From the NCBI GenBank assembly GCA_964036045.1, contig OZ038382.1, positions 38,952,090 through 39,016,089 on the forward strand: a stretch of 64,000 nt of DNA, in the 5' to 3' direction. The stretch comes from Eutreptiella sp. 'Long Island Sound 2002'. Taxonomy: Eukaryota; Euglenozoa; Euglenophyceae; Eutreptiales; Eutreptiaceae. The notes under the pieces were generated by a model. The model was not told the origin of the DNA. It saw only the letters and a list, made by a program, of their open reading frames with translations, and searched no databases. A program made the position numbers and the translations under genes. Below, piece by piece: positions 13,721 to 25,396 of this stretch (the stretch's first letter is position 1; every line of letters starts with the position of its first letter).

Positions 13721-14140
13721 ATGCAGTGCGGTGATACTTGCCGACACAACATCTCAAAATTGAATTCGGGACTTTCTGTCAAATTATTGCAGCTCCCCCT
13801 TAAGGGTTCCGGGAAGGCATTAGGCGACAATTTAGAAGGGGCATGTTCCATATTTTTGCAAAAAAGTTTCATTTTGGTACGCCACATTTATTGGATTTTC
13901 AGGTTGCTGCGTGGTGGTTGGCTAGGCTGTACTGACGCGTGCTTTCGTAAAGTGGCACCTTTGGCCCTGCCCGTTGAAGTTTTCGCTCTGGTCCACTGCC
14001 ACCACACACCCACACTGCCATTGCACCCCCCGCCACCCCCCCGCGCGCGCTCGCTCGCCTTGTCTCGTCAAGCCAAGGCATGGGTGGCTTGGCTTGGCAT
14101 GGTATGGTATGGCTTTGTGTGAGAGCCAGGTGCTTTCATA

Positions 14141-17100
14141 ATGAAGTGCGGTGATACTTGCCGACACAAAATCTCAAAACTGAATTCGGGACTTTCCGTC
14201 AAATTATTGCAGCTCCCCCTTCAGGTTTCCGGGAAGGCATTGGGCGATAATTTAGAAGGGGCATGTTCCATATTTTTGCAAAAATGTTTCATTTTGGTAC
14301 GCCATATTTATTGGATTTTCATGTTGCTGCGTGGTGGTTGGCTAGGCTGTACGCGTGCTTTCGTAAAGTGGCACCTTTGGCCCTGCCCGTTGAAGTTTTC
14401 GCTCCGGTCCACTGCCACCACGCACCCACACTGCCATTCCAACACCCGCCACCCCCCCGCGCGCGCTCGCTCGTCTCGTCTCGTCAAGCCAAGGCATGGC
14501 TGGCTTGGCTTGGCATGGTATGGTATGGCTTGGTGTGAGAGCCAGGTGCTTTCATAATGAAGTGCGGTGATACTTGCCGACACAATATCTCAAAATTGAT
14601 CTCGGGACTTTCTGTCACATTATTGCAGCTCCCCCTTCAGGGTTCCGGGAAGGCATTAGGGGACAATTTGGAAGGGGCCTGTTCCATATTTTTGCAAAAA
14701 AGACTCATTTTGGTACGCCACATTTATTGGATTTTCAGGTTGCTGCGTGGTGGTTGGCTAGGCTGTACGCGTGCTTTCGTAAAGTGGCACCTTTGGTCCT
14801 ACCCGTTGAAGTTTTCGCTCTGGTCCACTGCCACCACACACCCACACTGCCATTGCACCCCCCGCCACCCCCCCGCGCGCGCTCGCTCGCCTCGTCTCGT
14901 CAAGCCAAGGCATGGCTGGCTTGGCTTTGCATGGTATGGTATGGCTTGGTGTGAGAGCCAGGTGCTTTCATAATGAAGTGCGGTGCTACTTGCCGACACA
15001 ATATCTCAAAATTGAATTATGGACTTTCTGTCAAATTATTGCAGCTCCCCCTTCCCGTTTCCGGGAAGGCATTAGGCGATAATTTAGAAGGGGCATGTTC
15101 CATATTTTTGCAAAAAAGTTTCATTTTGGTACGCCACATTCATTGGTTTTTCATGTTGATGTGTGGTGGCTCGCTGGGCTGTACGCGTGCTTTCGTAAAG
15201 TGGCACCTTTGGCCCTACCCGTTGAAGTTTTCGCTCTGCTCCACTGCCACCACACACCCACACTGCCATTGCACCGCCCGCCACCCCCGCGTGCGCGCTC
15301 GCTCGCCTCGTCTCGTCAAGCCAAGGCATGGCTGGCTTGGCTTGGGATGGTATGGTATGGCTTGGTGTGAGAGCCAGGTGCTTTCATAATGAAGTGCGGT
15401 GATACTTGCCGACACAATATCTCAAAATTGAATTCGGGACTTTCTGTCAAATTATTGCAGCCCCCCCTTCAGGGTTCCGGAAAGGCATTAGGCGACAATT
15501 TAGAAGGGGCCTGTTCCATATTTTTGCAAAAAGGACTCATTTTGGTACGCCACATTTATTGGATTTTCAGGTTGCTGCGTGGTGGTTGGCTAGGCTGTAC
15601 ACGTGCTTTCGTAAAGTGGCACCTTTGGTCCTACCCGTTGAAGTTTTCGCTCTGGTCCACTGCCACCACACACCCACACTGCCATTGCGCCCCCCGCCAC
15701 CCCGGCGCGCGCGCTCGCTCGGCTTGTCTCGTCAAGCCAGGGCATGGACGGCTTGGCTTCGCATGGTATGGTATGGCTTGGTGTGAGAGCTAGGTGCTTT
15801 TCCTAATGAAGTGCGGTGATATTTGCCGACACAATATCTCAAAATTGAATTCGGGACTTTCTGTCAAATTATTGCAGCTCCCCCTTCAGGGTTCCGGAAA
15901 GGCATTAGGCGACAAGTTAGAAGGGGCATGTTCCATATTTTTGCAAAAAAGTTTCATTGTGGTGCGCCACATTTATTGGATTGTCAGGTTGCTGCGTGGT
16001 GGGTGGCTGGGCTGTTCGCGTGCTTTCGTAAAGTGGCACCTTTGTCCCTATCCGTTGAAGTTTTCGCTTTGGTCCACTGCCACCACACACCCACACTTCC
16101 ATTGCGACCCCGGCCATCCCCCCCCGCGCGCTTGCTCGCCTCGTCTTGTCAAGCCAAGGCATGGCTGGCTTGGCTTGGCATGGTATGGTATGGCTTGGTG
16201 TGAGAGCCAGCAGGTGCTTTCATAATGAAGTGCGGTGATACTTGCCGACACAATATCTCAAAATTGAATTCGGGACTTTCTGTCAAATTATTGCAGCTCC
16301 CCCTTCCGGTTTCCGGGAAGGCATTAGGCGATAATTTAGAAGGGGCATGTTCCAATTTTTTGCAAAAAAGTTTCATTTTGGTACGCCACATTTATTGGAA
16401 TTTCATGTTGCTGTGTGGTGGCTGGCTGGGCTGTACGCGTGCTTTCGTAAAGTGGCACCTTTGGCCCTACCCGTTGAAGTTTTCGCTCTGATCCACTGCC
16501 ACCACACACCCACACTGCCATTGCACCCCTCGTCTCGTCAAGCCAAGGCATGGCTGGCCTGGCTTGGCATGGTATGGTATGGCTTGGTGTGAGAGCCAGG
16601 TGCTTTCATAATGAAGTGTGGTGGTACTTGCTGACACAATTTTCGAAATTGAATTCGGGACTTTCTGTCAAATTATTGCAGCTCCGCCTTCAGGGTGCCG
16701 GGAAGGCATCAGGCGACAATTTAGAAGGGGCCTGTTCTATATTTTTTCAAAAAAGACTCATTTTGGTACGCCACATTTATTGGATTTTCAGGTTGCTGCG
16801 TGGTGGTTGGCTAGGCTGTACGCGTGCTTTCGTAAAGTGGCACCTTTGGTCCTACCCGTTAAAGTTTTCGCTCTGGTCCACTGCCACCACACACCCACGC
16901 TGCCATTGCACACCCCGCCACCCCGGCGCACGCGCTCACTCGCCTCGTCTCGTCAAGCCAAGGCATGGGTGGCTTGGCTTGGCATGGTATGGTATGGCTT
17001 AGTGCGAGAGCCAGGTGCTTTCATAATGAAGTGCGGTGCTACTTGCCGACACAATATCTCAAAATTGAATTCGGGACCTTCTGTCAAATTATTGCAGCTC

Positions 17101-20100
17101 CCCCTTCAGGGTTTGGGGAAGGCATTAGGCGACAATTTAGAAGGGGCCTGTTCCATACTTTTGCAAAAAAGGTTCATTTTGGTACTCCACATTTATTTGA
17201 TTTTCAGGTTGCTGCGTGGTGGTTGGCTAGGCTGTACGCGTGCTTTCGTAAAGTGGCACCTTTGGCCCTACCTGTTGAAGTTTTCGCTCTGGTCCACTGC
17301 CACCACACACCCACACTGCCATTGCATCCCCCGCCATCCCCCCGCGCGCGCTCGCTCGCCTCGTCTCGTCAAGCCAAGGCATGGCTGGCCTGGCTTGGCA
17401 TGGTATGGTATGGCTTGGTGTGAGAGCCAGGTGCTTTCGTAATGAAGTGTGGTGGTACTTGCTGACACAATATCTCAAAATTGAATTCCGGACTTTCGGT
17501 CAAACTATTGCAGCTCCGCCTTCAGGGTGCCGGGAAGGCATTAGGCGACAATTTAGAAGGGGCCTGTTCTATATTTTGTCAAAAAAGACTCATTTTGGTA
17601 CGCAACATTTATTGGATTTTCAGGTTGCTGCGTGGTGGTTGGCTAGGCTGTACGCGTGCTTTCGTAAAGTGGCACCTTTGGTCTTACCCGTTGAAGTTTT
17701 CGCTCTGGTCCACTGCCAACACACACCCACGCTGCCATTGCACACCCCGCCACCCCGGCGCACGCGCTCACTCGCCTCGTCTCGTCAAGCCAAGGCATGG
17801 GTGGCTTGGCTTGGCATGGTATGGTATGGCTTAGTGCGAGAGCCAGGTGCTTTCATAATGAAGTGCGGTGCTACTTGCCGACACAATATCTCAAAATTGA
17901 ATTCGGGACCTTCTGTCAAATTATTGCATCTCCCCCTTCAGGGTTCCGGGAAGGCATTAGGCGACAATTTAGAAGGGGCATGTCCCATATTTTTGCAAAA
18001 AAGTTTCCTTTTGGTACTCCACATTTATTGGATTTTCAGGTTGCTGCGTGGTGGTTGGCTAGGCTGTACGCGTGCTTTCGTAAAGTGGCACCTTTGGCCC
18101 TACCTGTTGAAGTTTTCGCTCTGGTCCACTGCCACCACACACCCACACTGCCATTGCATCCCCCGCCACCCCCCCCCGCGCGCGCTCGCTCGCCTCGTCT
18201 CGTCAAGCCAAGGCATGGCTGGCTTGGCTTGGCATGGTATGGTATGGCTTGGTGTGAGAGCCAGGTGCTTTCATAATGAAGTGCAGTGATACTTGCCGAC
18301 ACAATATCTCAAAATTGAATTCGGGACTTTCTGTCAAATTATTGCAGCCCCCCCTTCAGGGTTCCGGGAAGGCATTAGGCGACAATTTGGAAGGGGCCTG
18401 TTCCATATTTTTGCAAAAAAGACTCATTTTGGTACGCCACATTTATTGGATTTTCAGGTTGCTGCGTGGTGGTTGGCTAGGCTGTACGCGTGCTTTCGTA
18501 AAGTGGCACCTTTGGCCCTACCTGTTGAAGTTTTCGCTCTGGTCCACTGCCACCACACACCCACACTGCCATTGCACCCCCCGCCACCCCCCCGCGCGCG
18601 CTCGCTCGTCTCGTCTCGTCAAGCCAAGGCATGGCTGGCTTGGCTTGGCATGGTATGGTATGGCTTGGTGTGAGAGCCAGGTGCTTTCATAATGAAGTGT
18701 GGTGGTACTTGCTGACACAATATCTCAACATTGAATTCGGGACTTTCGGTCAAATTATTGCAGCTCCGCCTTCAGGGTGCCGGGAAGGCATTAGGCGACA
18801 ATTTAGAAGGGGCCTGTTCTATATTTTGTCAAAAAAGACTCATTTTGGTACGCCACATTTATTGGATTTTCAGGTTGCTGCGTGGTGGTTGGCTAGGCTG
18901 TACGCGTGCTTTCGTAAAGTGGCACCTTTGGTCCTACCCGTTGAAGTTTTCGCTCTGGTCCACTGCCACCACACACCCACGCTGCCATTGCACACCCCGC
19001 CACCCCGGCAAGCGCGCTCACTCGCCTCGTCTCGTCAAGCCAAGGCATGGCTGGCTTGGCTTGGCATGGTATGGTATGGCTTAGTGCGAGAGCCAGGTGC
19101 TTTCATAATGAAGTGCGGTGCTACTTGCCGACACAATATCTCAAAATTGAATTCGGGACTTTCTGTCAAATTATTGCAGCTCCCCCTTCAGGGTTCCGGG
19201 AAGGCATTAGGCGACAATTTGGAAGGGGCCTGTTCCATATTTTTGCAAAAAAGACTCATTTTGGTACGCCACATTTATTGGATTTTCAGGTTGCTGCGTG
19301 AAGGTTGGCTAGGCTGTACGTGTGCTTTCGTAAAGTGGCACCTTTGGCCCTACCTGTTGAAGTTTTCGCTCTGGTCCACTGCCACCACACACCCACACTG
19401 CCATTGCACCCCCCGCCACCCCCCCGCGCGCGCTCGCTCGTCTCGTCTCGTCAAGCCAAGGCATGGCTGGCTTGGCTTGGCATGGTATGGTATGGCTTAG
19501 TGCGAGAGCCAGGTGCTTTCATAATGAAGTGCGGTGCTACTTGCCGACACAATATCTCAAAATCGAATTCGGGACTTTCTGTCAAATTATTGCAGCTCCC
19601 CCTTCGTGGTTCCGGGAAGGCATTAGGCGACAATTTAGAAGGGGCCTGTTCCATATTTTTGCAAAAAAAACTCATTTTGGTACGCCACATTTATTGGATT
19701 TTCAGGTTGCTGCGTGGTGGTGGGCTAGGCTGTACGCGTGCTTTCGTAAAGTGGCACCTTTGGTCCTACCCGTTGAAGTTTTCGCTCTGGTCCACTGCCA
19801 CCACACACCCACACTGCCATTGCACCCCCCGCCCGCCTAGCGCGCGCGCTCGCTCGTCTCGTCTCGTCAAGCCAAGGCATGGCTGGCTTGGCTTGGCATG
19901 GTATGGTATGGCTTGGTGCGAGAGCCAGGTGCTTCCATAATGAAGCGCGGTGCTACTTGCCGACACCATATCTCAAAATTGAATTCAGGACTTTCTGTCA
20001 AATTATTGCAGCTCCCCCTTCAGGGTTCTGAGAAGGCATTGGGCAACAATTTAGAAGGGGCATATTCCATATTTTTGCAAAAAAGGTTCATTTTGGTACG

Positions 20101-22998
20101 CCACATTTATTGGATTTTCAAGTTGCTGCGTGGTGGTTGGCTAGGCTGTACGCGTGCTTTCGTAAAGTGGCACCTTTGGCCCTACCCGTACAAATTTTGC
20201 CTCTGGTCCACTGCCACCACACACCCACACTGCCATTGCACCCCCCGCCACCCCCGCGCGCGCGCTCGCTCGCCTCGTCTCGTCAAGCCAAGGCACGGCT
20301 TGCTTGGCTTGGCACGGTATGGTATGGCTTGGTTCGAGAGCCAGGTGCTTTCATAATGAAGTGTAGTGCTACTTGCCGACACAATATCTCAAAAATGAAT
20401 TCGGCACTTTCTGTCAAATGATTGCAGTCCCCCCTTCAGGGTTAGGGGAAGGCATTGGGCGACAATTTAGAAGGGGCATGTTCCATATTTTTGCAAAAAA
20501 GGTTCATTTTGGTACGCCACATTTATTGGATTTTCAAGTTGCTGCGTGGTGGTTGGCTAGGCTGTACGCGTGCTTTCGTAAAGTGGCACCTTTGGCCCTA
20601 CCCGTTGAAATTTTGCCTCTGGTCCACTGCCACCACACACCCACACTGCCATTGCACCCCCCGCCACCCCCGCGCGCGCGCTCGCTCGCCTCCTCTCGTC
20701 AAGCCAAGGCATGGCTGGCTTGGCTTGGCATGGTATGGTATGGCTTGGTGCGAGTGCCAGGTGCTGTCATAATGGGCTGCGGTGATACTTGCCGACACTA
20801 TATCCCAAAATTGAATATGGAACTTTCTGTCAAATTATTGCAGCTCCCCCTTCAGGGTTCCGGGAAGGCATTAGGCGACAATTTGGAAGGGCCCTGTTGC
20901 ATATTTTTGCAAAAAAGACTCATTTTGGTACGCCACATTTATTGGATTTTCAGGTTGCTGCGTGGTGGTTGGCTAGGCTGTACGCCTGCTTTCGTAAAGT
21001 GGCACCTTTGGTCCTACCCGTTGAAGTTTTCGCTCTGGTCCACTGCCACCACACACCCACACTGCCATTGGACCCCCCGCCCGCCCGGCGCGCGCGCTCG
21101 CTCGTCTCGTCTCGTCAAGCCAAGGCATGGCTGGCTTGGCTTGGCATGGTATGGTATGGCTTGGTGCGAGAGCCAGGTGCTTTCATAATGAAGTGCGGTG
21201 CTACTTGCCGACACAATATCTCAAAATTGAATTCAGGACTTTCTGTCAAATTATTGCAGCTCCCCCTTCAGGGTTCCGAGAAGGCATTGGGCGACAATTT
21301 AGAAGGGGCTTGTTCCATATTTTTGCAAAAAAGGTTCATTTTGGTACGCCACATTTATTGGATTTTCAAGTTGCTGCGTGGTGGTTAGCTAGGCTGTACG
21401 CGTGCTTTCGTAAAGTGGCACCTTTGGCCCTACCCGTACAAATTTTGCCTGTGGTCCACTGCCACCACACACCCACACTGCGATTGCACCCCCCGCCACC
21501 CCCGCGCGCGCGCTCGCTCGCCTCGTCTCGTCAAGCCAAGGCATGTCTTGCTTGGCTTGGCATGGTATGGTATGGCTTGGTGCGAGAGCCAGGTGCTTTC
21601 ATAATGAAGTGTAGTGCTACTTGCCGACACAGTATCTCAAAATTGAACTCGGCACTTTCTGTCAAATGATTGCAGTCCCCCCTTCAGGGTTCCGGGAAGG
21701 CAATAGGCGACAATTTAGAAGGGGCATGTTCCATATTTTTGCAAAAAAGGTTCATTTTGGTACGCCACATTTATTGGATTTTCAGGTTGCTGCGTGGTGG
21801 TTGGCTAGGCTGTACGCGTGCTTTCGTAAAGTGGCACCTTTGGCCCTACCCGTTGAAATTTTGCCTCTGGTCCACTGCCACCACACACCCAAACTGCCAT
21901 GGCACCCCCCGCGACCCCCCCGAGCGCGCTCGCTCGCCTCGTCTCGTCAAGCCAAGGCATGGCTGGCTTGGCTTGGCATGGTATGGTATGGCTTGGTGCG
22001 AGAGCCAGGTGCTGTCATAATGGGTGCGGTGATACTTGCCGACACTATATCCCAAAATTGAATTCGGAACTTTCTGTCAAGTTATTGCAGCCCCCCCTTC
22101 AGGGTTCCGGGAAGGCATTGGCGGACAATTTAGAAGGGGCATGTTCCATATTTTTGCAAAGAAGGTTCATTTTGGTACGCCACATTTATTGGATTTTCAG
22201 GTTGCTGCGTGGTGGTTGGCTAGGCTGTACGCGTGCTTTCGTGAAGTGGCACCTTTGGCCCTACCCGTTGAAGGTTTCGCTCTGGTCCACTGCCACCACA
22301 CACCAACACTGCCATTGCACCCCGCGCCACCCCGGCAAGCGCGCTCGCTAGCCTCGTCTGGTCAAGCCAAGGCATGGGTGGCTTGGCTTGGCATGGTATG
22401 GTATGGCTTGGTGCGAGAGTCAGGTGCTTTCATAATGAAGTGCGGTGCTACTTGCCGACACAATATCTCAAAATTGAATTCGGGACTTTCTGTCAAATTA
22501 TTGCAGCTCCCCCTTCAGGGTTCCGGGAAGGCATTAGGCGACAATTTAGAAGGGGCATGTTCCATATTTTTGCAACAAGTTTCATTTTGGTACGCCACAT
22601 TTATTGGATTTTCAGGTTGCTGCGTGGTGGTTGGCTAGGCTGTACGCGTGCTTTCGTAAAGTGGCACCTTTGGCCCTACCCGTTGAAATTTTGCCTCTGG
22701 TCCACTGCCACCACACACCCACACTGCCATTGCACCCCCCGCCACCCCCGCGCGCGCGCTCGCTCGCCTCGTCTCGTGAAGCCAAGGCATGGCTGGCTTG
22801 GCTTGGCATGGTATGGTATGGCTTGGTGCGAGAGCCAGGTGCTGTAATAATGGGGTGCGGTGATACTTGCCGACACAATATCTCAAAATTGAATTCGGAA
22901 CTTTCCGTCAAGTTATTGCAGCATCCCCTTTCAGGGTTCCGGGAAGGCATTAGGCGACAATTTAGAAGGGGCATGTTCCATATTGGTGCAAAAAGTTC
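14141..22998. repeat. Satellite zone IV: mixed monomer types, irregular register
   Basis: Monomer starts run 14141, 14557, 14973, 15389, 15805, 16225, 16609, 17024, 17442, 17859, 18276, 18692, 19108, 19525, 19940, 20356, 20772, 21188, 21605, 22020, 22434, 22850. The type with gtggtggtacttgctgac recurs at 16609, 17442 and 18692, spacings of 833 and 1,250 bp (two or three monomers). No single long register covers the zone. From 22020 on, a type with ccccggcaagcgcgctcgct appears; it also flanks the right side of the inserted retrotransposon. Confidence 0.8.
16225..16608. repeat. Monomer lacking the C-rich/(CG)n box
   Basis: This monomer is 384 bp long. After ccattgcacccc it goes directly to tcgtctcgtcaagcc, so the ~32-bp box with the C run, the alternating CG tract and gctcgctcgc is missing. 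All its neighbours have the box. Confidence 0.88.
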
Positions 22999-23838
22999 TT
23001 TGAGCGATCCACGGACCTGCGGCTCGACGTCGAGGCGGCTGCTTTGAAGGCGGTGCCGCAGCCCAGCCCGCCTGCCCGGGAGCAGGCAGAGGAGACGCCG
23101 AAAGACCAGCCGCGGGAGCCGCAGGAGTCCCCGGAGCAGGCGGAGATACGACAGCTGGAGGCTCGCATCCGGGAGCTCCAGCTACCAAAGGTACCACCCC
23201 TATCCGAGGGAGAACTAGCCAAGATAACCGCGGGGCAACTTCCCTGGCTCTTGCAGCAGGAGCTCGTCCAGGCCTTGAGCACCTGGCTCAAGGCGGAAGA
23301 CCCCGTTGGGAGGGGCAATGCGGTTGTGGAAACGGTGTGGAAGGTGGTCTACAGGGACTGCCAGCCTGCGCCCACCCACCCTGCTGGGGCGGCGGCGCGG
23401 CCAGCGCCACAGGGGTGGTACGCCCAGGCCCAGCAGCCTACGCCGAGTCAGACCCAGGCGCAGACCCAGGCGCAGACCCAGACTCAGGCGCCGGCTCAGG
23501 CGCAGGCCCCGGCCCCTGCCCCCCCTGGGGCATGCTTCCGCTGTGGCTTGCACGGACACTGGGCCAGGGACTGTGCCAGTGGTACCCAGGGGCCGGCCCC
23601 CTCAGTCGCCGGTTCCGTCGCGGGCTCGTACTGGGGGGGGTTCAGTACCGTGGGTAGCCAGAGCCTGTACACAGCGCACAGCACGGGCCGCAGCTATGAC
23701 GCGACTGGACCCCCCCCGTACCCATGTTTTCGGTGTGGCCGCAACCACTGGGCCGTGGGTGGGCCGTGCCCGGCGCCTCCTGCCCAGCCCCCCCCGCCCT
23801 TTCCGGCCGGGCCGGCCCCAGCGCCGGCCAGCTGCTGA
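22999..23838 (+). CDS. Gag-like nucleocapsid protein, 5' partial
   Basis: The likely role is the structural, nucleic-acid-binding protein of the YR retrotransposon. The frame is open from the satellite junction (about 22,993-22,999) to TGA at 23,836-23,838 and has no ATG near its left end, so the N-terminus is lost. In order there is a P/E/Q-rich charged segment, a helical stretch rich in L/E/Q (about 23,140-23,370) that may oligomerise, and a low-complexity Q/A/T/P segment (about 23,440-23,530). A classical CX2CX4HX4C zinc knuckle follows at 23,533-23,574 (CFRCGLHGHWARDC), then a variant CX2CX3HX6C knuckle at 23,725-23,769. The C-terminus is proline-rich. Knuckles of this kind bind retroelement RNA. 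It lies just upstream of, and in a different frame from, the recombinase. Certainty is high for the knuckles and moderate for the name gag. Confidence 0.8.
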   Translation, partial: FERSTDLRLDVEAAALKAVPQPSPPAREQAEETPKDQPREPQESPEQAEIRQLEARIRELQLPKVPPLSEGELAKITAGQLPWLLQQELVQALSTWLKAEDPVGRGNAVVETVWKVVYRDCQPAPTHPAGAAARPAPQGWYAQAQQPTPSQTQAQTQAQTQTQAPAQAQAPAPAPPGACFRCGLHGHWARDCASGTQGPAPSVAGSVAGSYWGGFSTVGSQSLYTAHSTGRSYDATGPPPYPCFRCGRNHWAVGGPCPAPPAQPPPPFPAGPAPAPASC

Positions 23839-23962
23839 AGAACCTGGCGCCGGCGCCAGGGATGGGCCCGCCGGCGAGGGGGGCGCCAATGACGAAGGGG
23901 GCGGGGCACTCGACCTCCGATACGCGGGGTCGGCAGTGGACAGCCTATGGTGGGGCAACTAC

Positions 23963-25396
23963 ATGGAGGAGCCCCTCGCGCTGGCCATCGGGCGCTGGTC
24001 CCCTGGAACCGTGGAGCGGTGGACAGCAATCCTCAGGGATGTGGGCCGATTCGCGGCGCACTGGCCCGAGCTGGACGCGGCGGGGGCACTGTCCCAGTAC
24101 CTCGTCCGACGCGCCGCCATGGGCCAGCAGCCTGGGACGCTACGAGGCGTCATATCAGCCCTTCGCCTGGCAGAGAAGCTGGGATGCATACGACCCACGG
24201 TGCGGCCCGTGCACTGGCTCATGGCACGAGGTGCCGCCACCACCACTGCCGCGCCACGACCCACCCAAGTATGGGCCGAGCTGGTCACCCTCCGGCTCAT
24301 GGCCCGGAGCATCAGGACCACCCTCGACTGGTTCTGCCTGGGCCTTGCCGTCATCTCCTTCGCCACTCTCCTCAGGGTGGGTGAAGCGGCCAGCGTACGG
24401 CCCGTGGACTTGCGAAAGCGGTGCGTGCTGGGGTTCTTCGACGACAAGAAGGACGACGACTGGGTCACGGTACGGCTGGGAGCGTGGCCCGAAGCATGGC
24501 GCGCGGCGATGGCAGCCCACCCGTGGGTGTCCAGCAGGCCCGCGTCAGTGCCGCTTATGGCTGCCGCGTTCGACCTCCAAGCGGCGATCCATGGCTTGCT
24601 GGCTGCCGCGGGGTGGGAATCCATGGGGTGGCACGCGTGGAGACGCGGAGGAGCTGCGGCCATGCGGGCGTTCGGGGCCGCCGTCGCCAGCATCGCGGTG
24701 GCTGGCCAATGGGACAACGAAGCGGAGGCGCACAGGTATGCCAGCGCTCCCCCTGGATGGGAGTTCTTCCTGCCCGACAATGTGCCCTGGCCAACGCCGG
24801 AATTTCGGGTCGAGATCCGGCCGGTCCACGCGTACCAGCTCTGGGCGCTCGGCACGCTTGGACCCCGCGGCCCCGACAGGACGGGCGCCGCCCCTGCCCC
24901 ACCCGATGTCCGCGCTGGGAACCATGGCGGCCAAGGGACCGGCCTGCGTGGCGATTCCGACATGCAGGAGACCATCGTACTGGGCTCCTCCAATGACGAG
25001 TCGCCCGGCACGGTGGCACGCAGGGACGCCAGACACCCCCGCGAAGGCCAGCGCAAGGCCTACGTGCACCGAACCGTGGCCCGAGGCCGGTCGGCACCCG
25101 CAGCGCGGGCACCGCGGGCTGAGCCCGCCCCAAAGCCCCGGGCCAAGCAGACCGCAAATGGAGCGGCGGACCGCCGAACCGCAGCCCCCCGTTCCGCGGC
25201 TGTGCCCCGGGTCACGCCAGCAAGGGCGAGCACCAGAGGCACCCAGGCACCCGGCGGGGCGCCGGCGAGACGGCGCAGCGGAGCGGCTGGGGATGCAGCT
25301 GGCAGTTGCCCGGTGCGCCAGGTGCGGCCTCGACTGGAACGACCACCTGGAGGCGGCGGCGCGCCACATGGGGCGCAGCCTGAAGGCCCCTGCTGA
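23963..25396 (+). CDS. Tyrosine recombinase (integrase) of the YR retrotransposon
   Basis: It would integrate a circular DNA copy of the element by site-specific recombination. The N-terminal part from the ATG at 23,963 has a SAM-like core-binding domain (helices around RWTAILRDVGRFAAHWPE and TLRGVISALRLAEKLG). The catalytic domain shows the first Arg in LLRVGEAASVRP (codon 24,374), HAWR as the HxxR motif (His 24,632, Arg 24,641), GQW at the second His/Trp position, and the nucleophile Tyr in EAHRYAS (codon 24,737). All four key residues are therefore present. After about 24,850 a long basic P/A/R-rich tail of about 180 residues follows, without a recognised domain. The frame is open upstream to 23,306, so synthesis by +1 frameshift from gag (which ends at 23,838) is an alternative to starting at 23,963. 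It overlaps the RT ORF by 104 nt. Confidence 0.85.
   Translation: MEEPLALAIGRWSPGTVERWTAILRDVGRFAAHWPELDAAGALSQYLVRRAAMGQQPGTLRGVISALRLAEKLGCIRPTVRPVHWLMARGAATTTAAPRPTQVWAELVTLRLMARSIRTTLDWFCLGLAVISFATLLRVGEAASVRPVDLRKRCVLGFFDDKKDDDWVTVRLGAWPEAWRAAMAAHPWVSSRPASVPLMAAAFDLQAAIHGLLAAAGWESMGWHAWRRGGAAAMRAFGAAVASIAVAGQWDNEAEAHRYASAPPGWEFFLPDNVPWPTPEFRVEIRPVHAYQLWALGTLGPRGPDRTGAAPAPPDVRAGNHGGQGTGLRGDSDMQETIVLGSSNDESPGTVARRDARHPREGQRKAYVHRTVARGRSAPAARAPRAEPAPKPRAKQTANGAADRRTAAPRSAAVPRVTPARASTRGTQAPGGAPARRRSGAAGDAAGSCPVRQVRPRLERPPGGGGAPHGAQPEGPC

Larger units (their letters stand above)
1..22998. repeat. Satellite array A (~416-bp monomer, ~56 copies)
   Basis: Head-to-tail tandem repeat with a monomer of 415-418 bp. 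A convenient landmark is ataatgaagtgcggtga, which recurs at 315, 730, 1148, 1565, 1981, 2397, 2813, 3230, 3646 and so on up to 22850. Each monomer contains, in order, the landmark, a conserved segment with the palindrome TTTTTGCAAAAA, a region rich in gctgcgtggtggttggc, a C-rich run merging into a (CG)n tract and ctcgctcgcctcg, and a block of short tggctt/tggcat/tggta sub-repeats. The array starts before the window. It ends where the YR retrotransposon begins, the last clear satellite match fading at about 22,984-22,998. No gene is supported in it. Reading frames that stay open through monomers are explained by homogenisation of one sequence. Confidence 0.98.

Noticed and set aside
1-22998. 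Regularly spaced repeats as a CRISPR array
   Set aside because: The whole 416-bp unit is repeated, there are no unique spacers, and the sequence is eukaryotic with no cas genes.
23724-25292. N-terminal extension of the RT frame back to 23,724
   Set aside because: The frame is open, but the translated sequence is low-complexity P/R/S-rich and lies opposite well-supported gag and recombinase codons. The first structured part begins at about 25,293.
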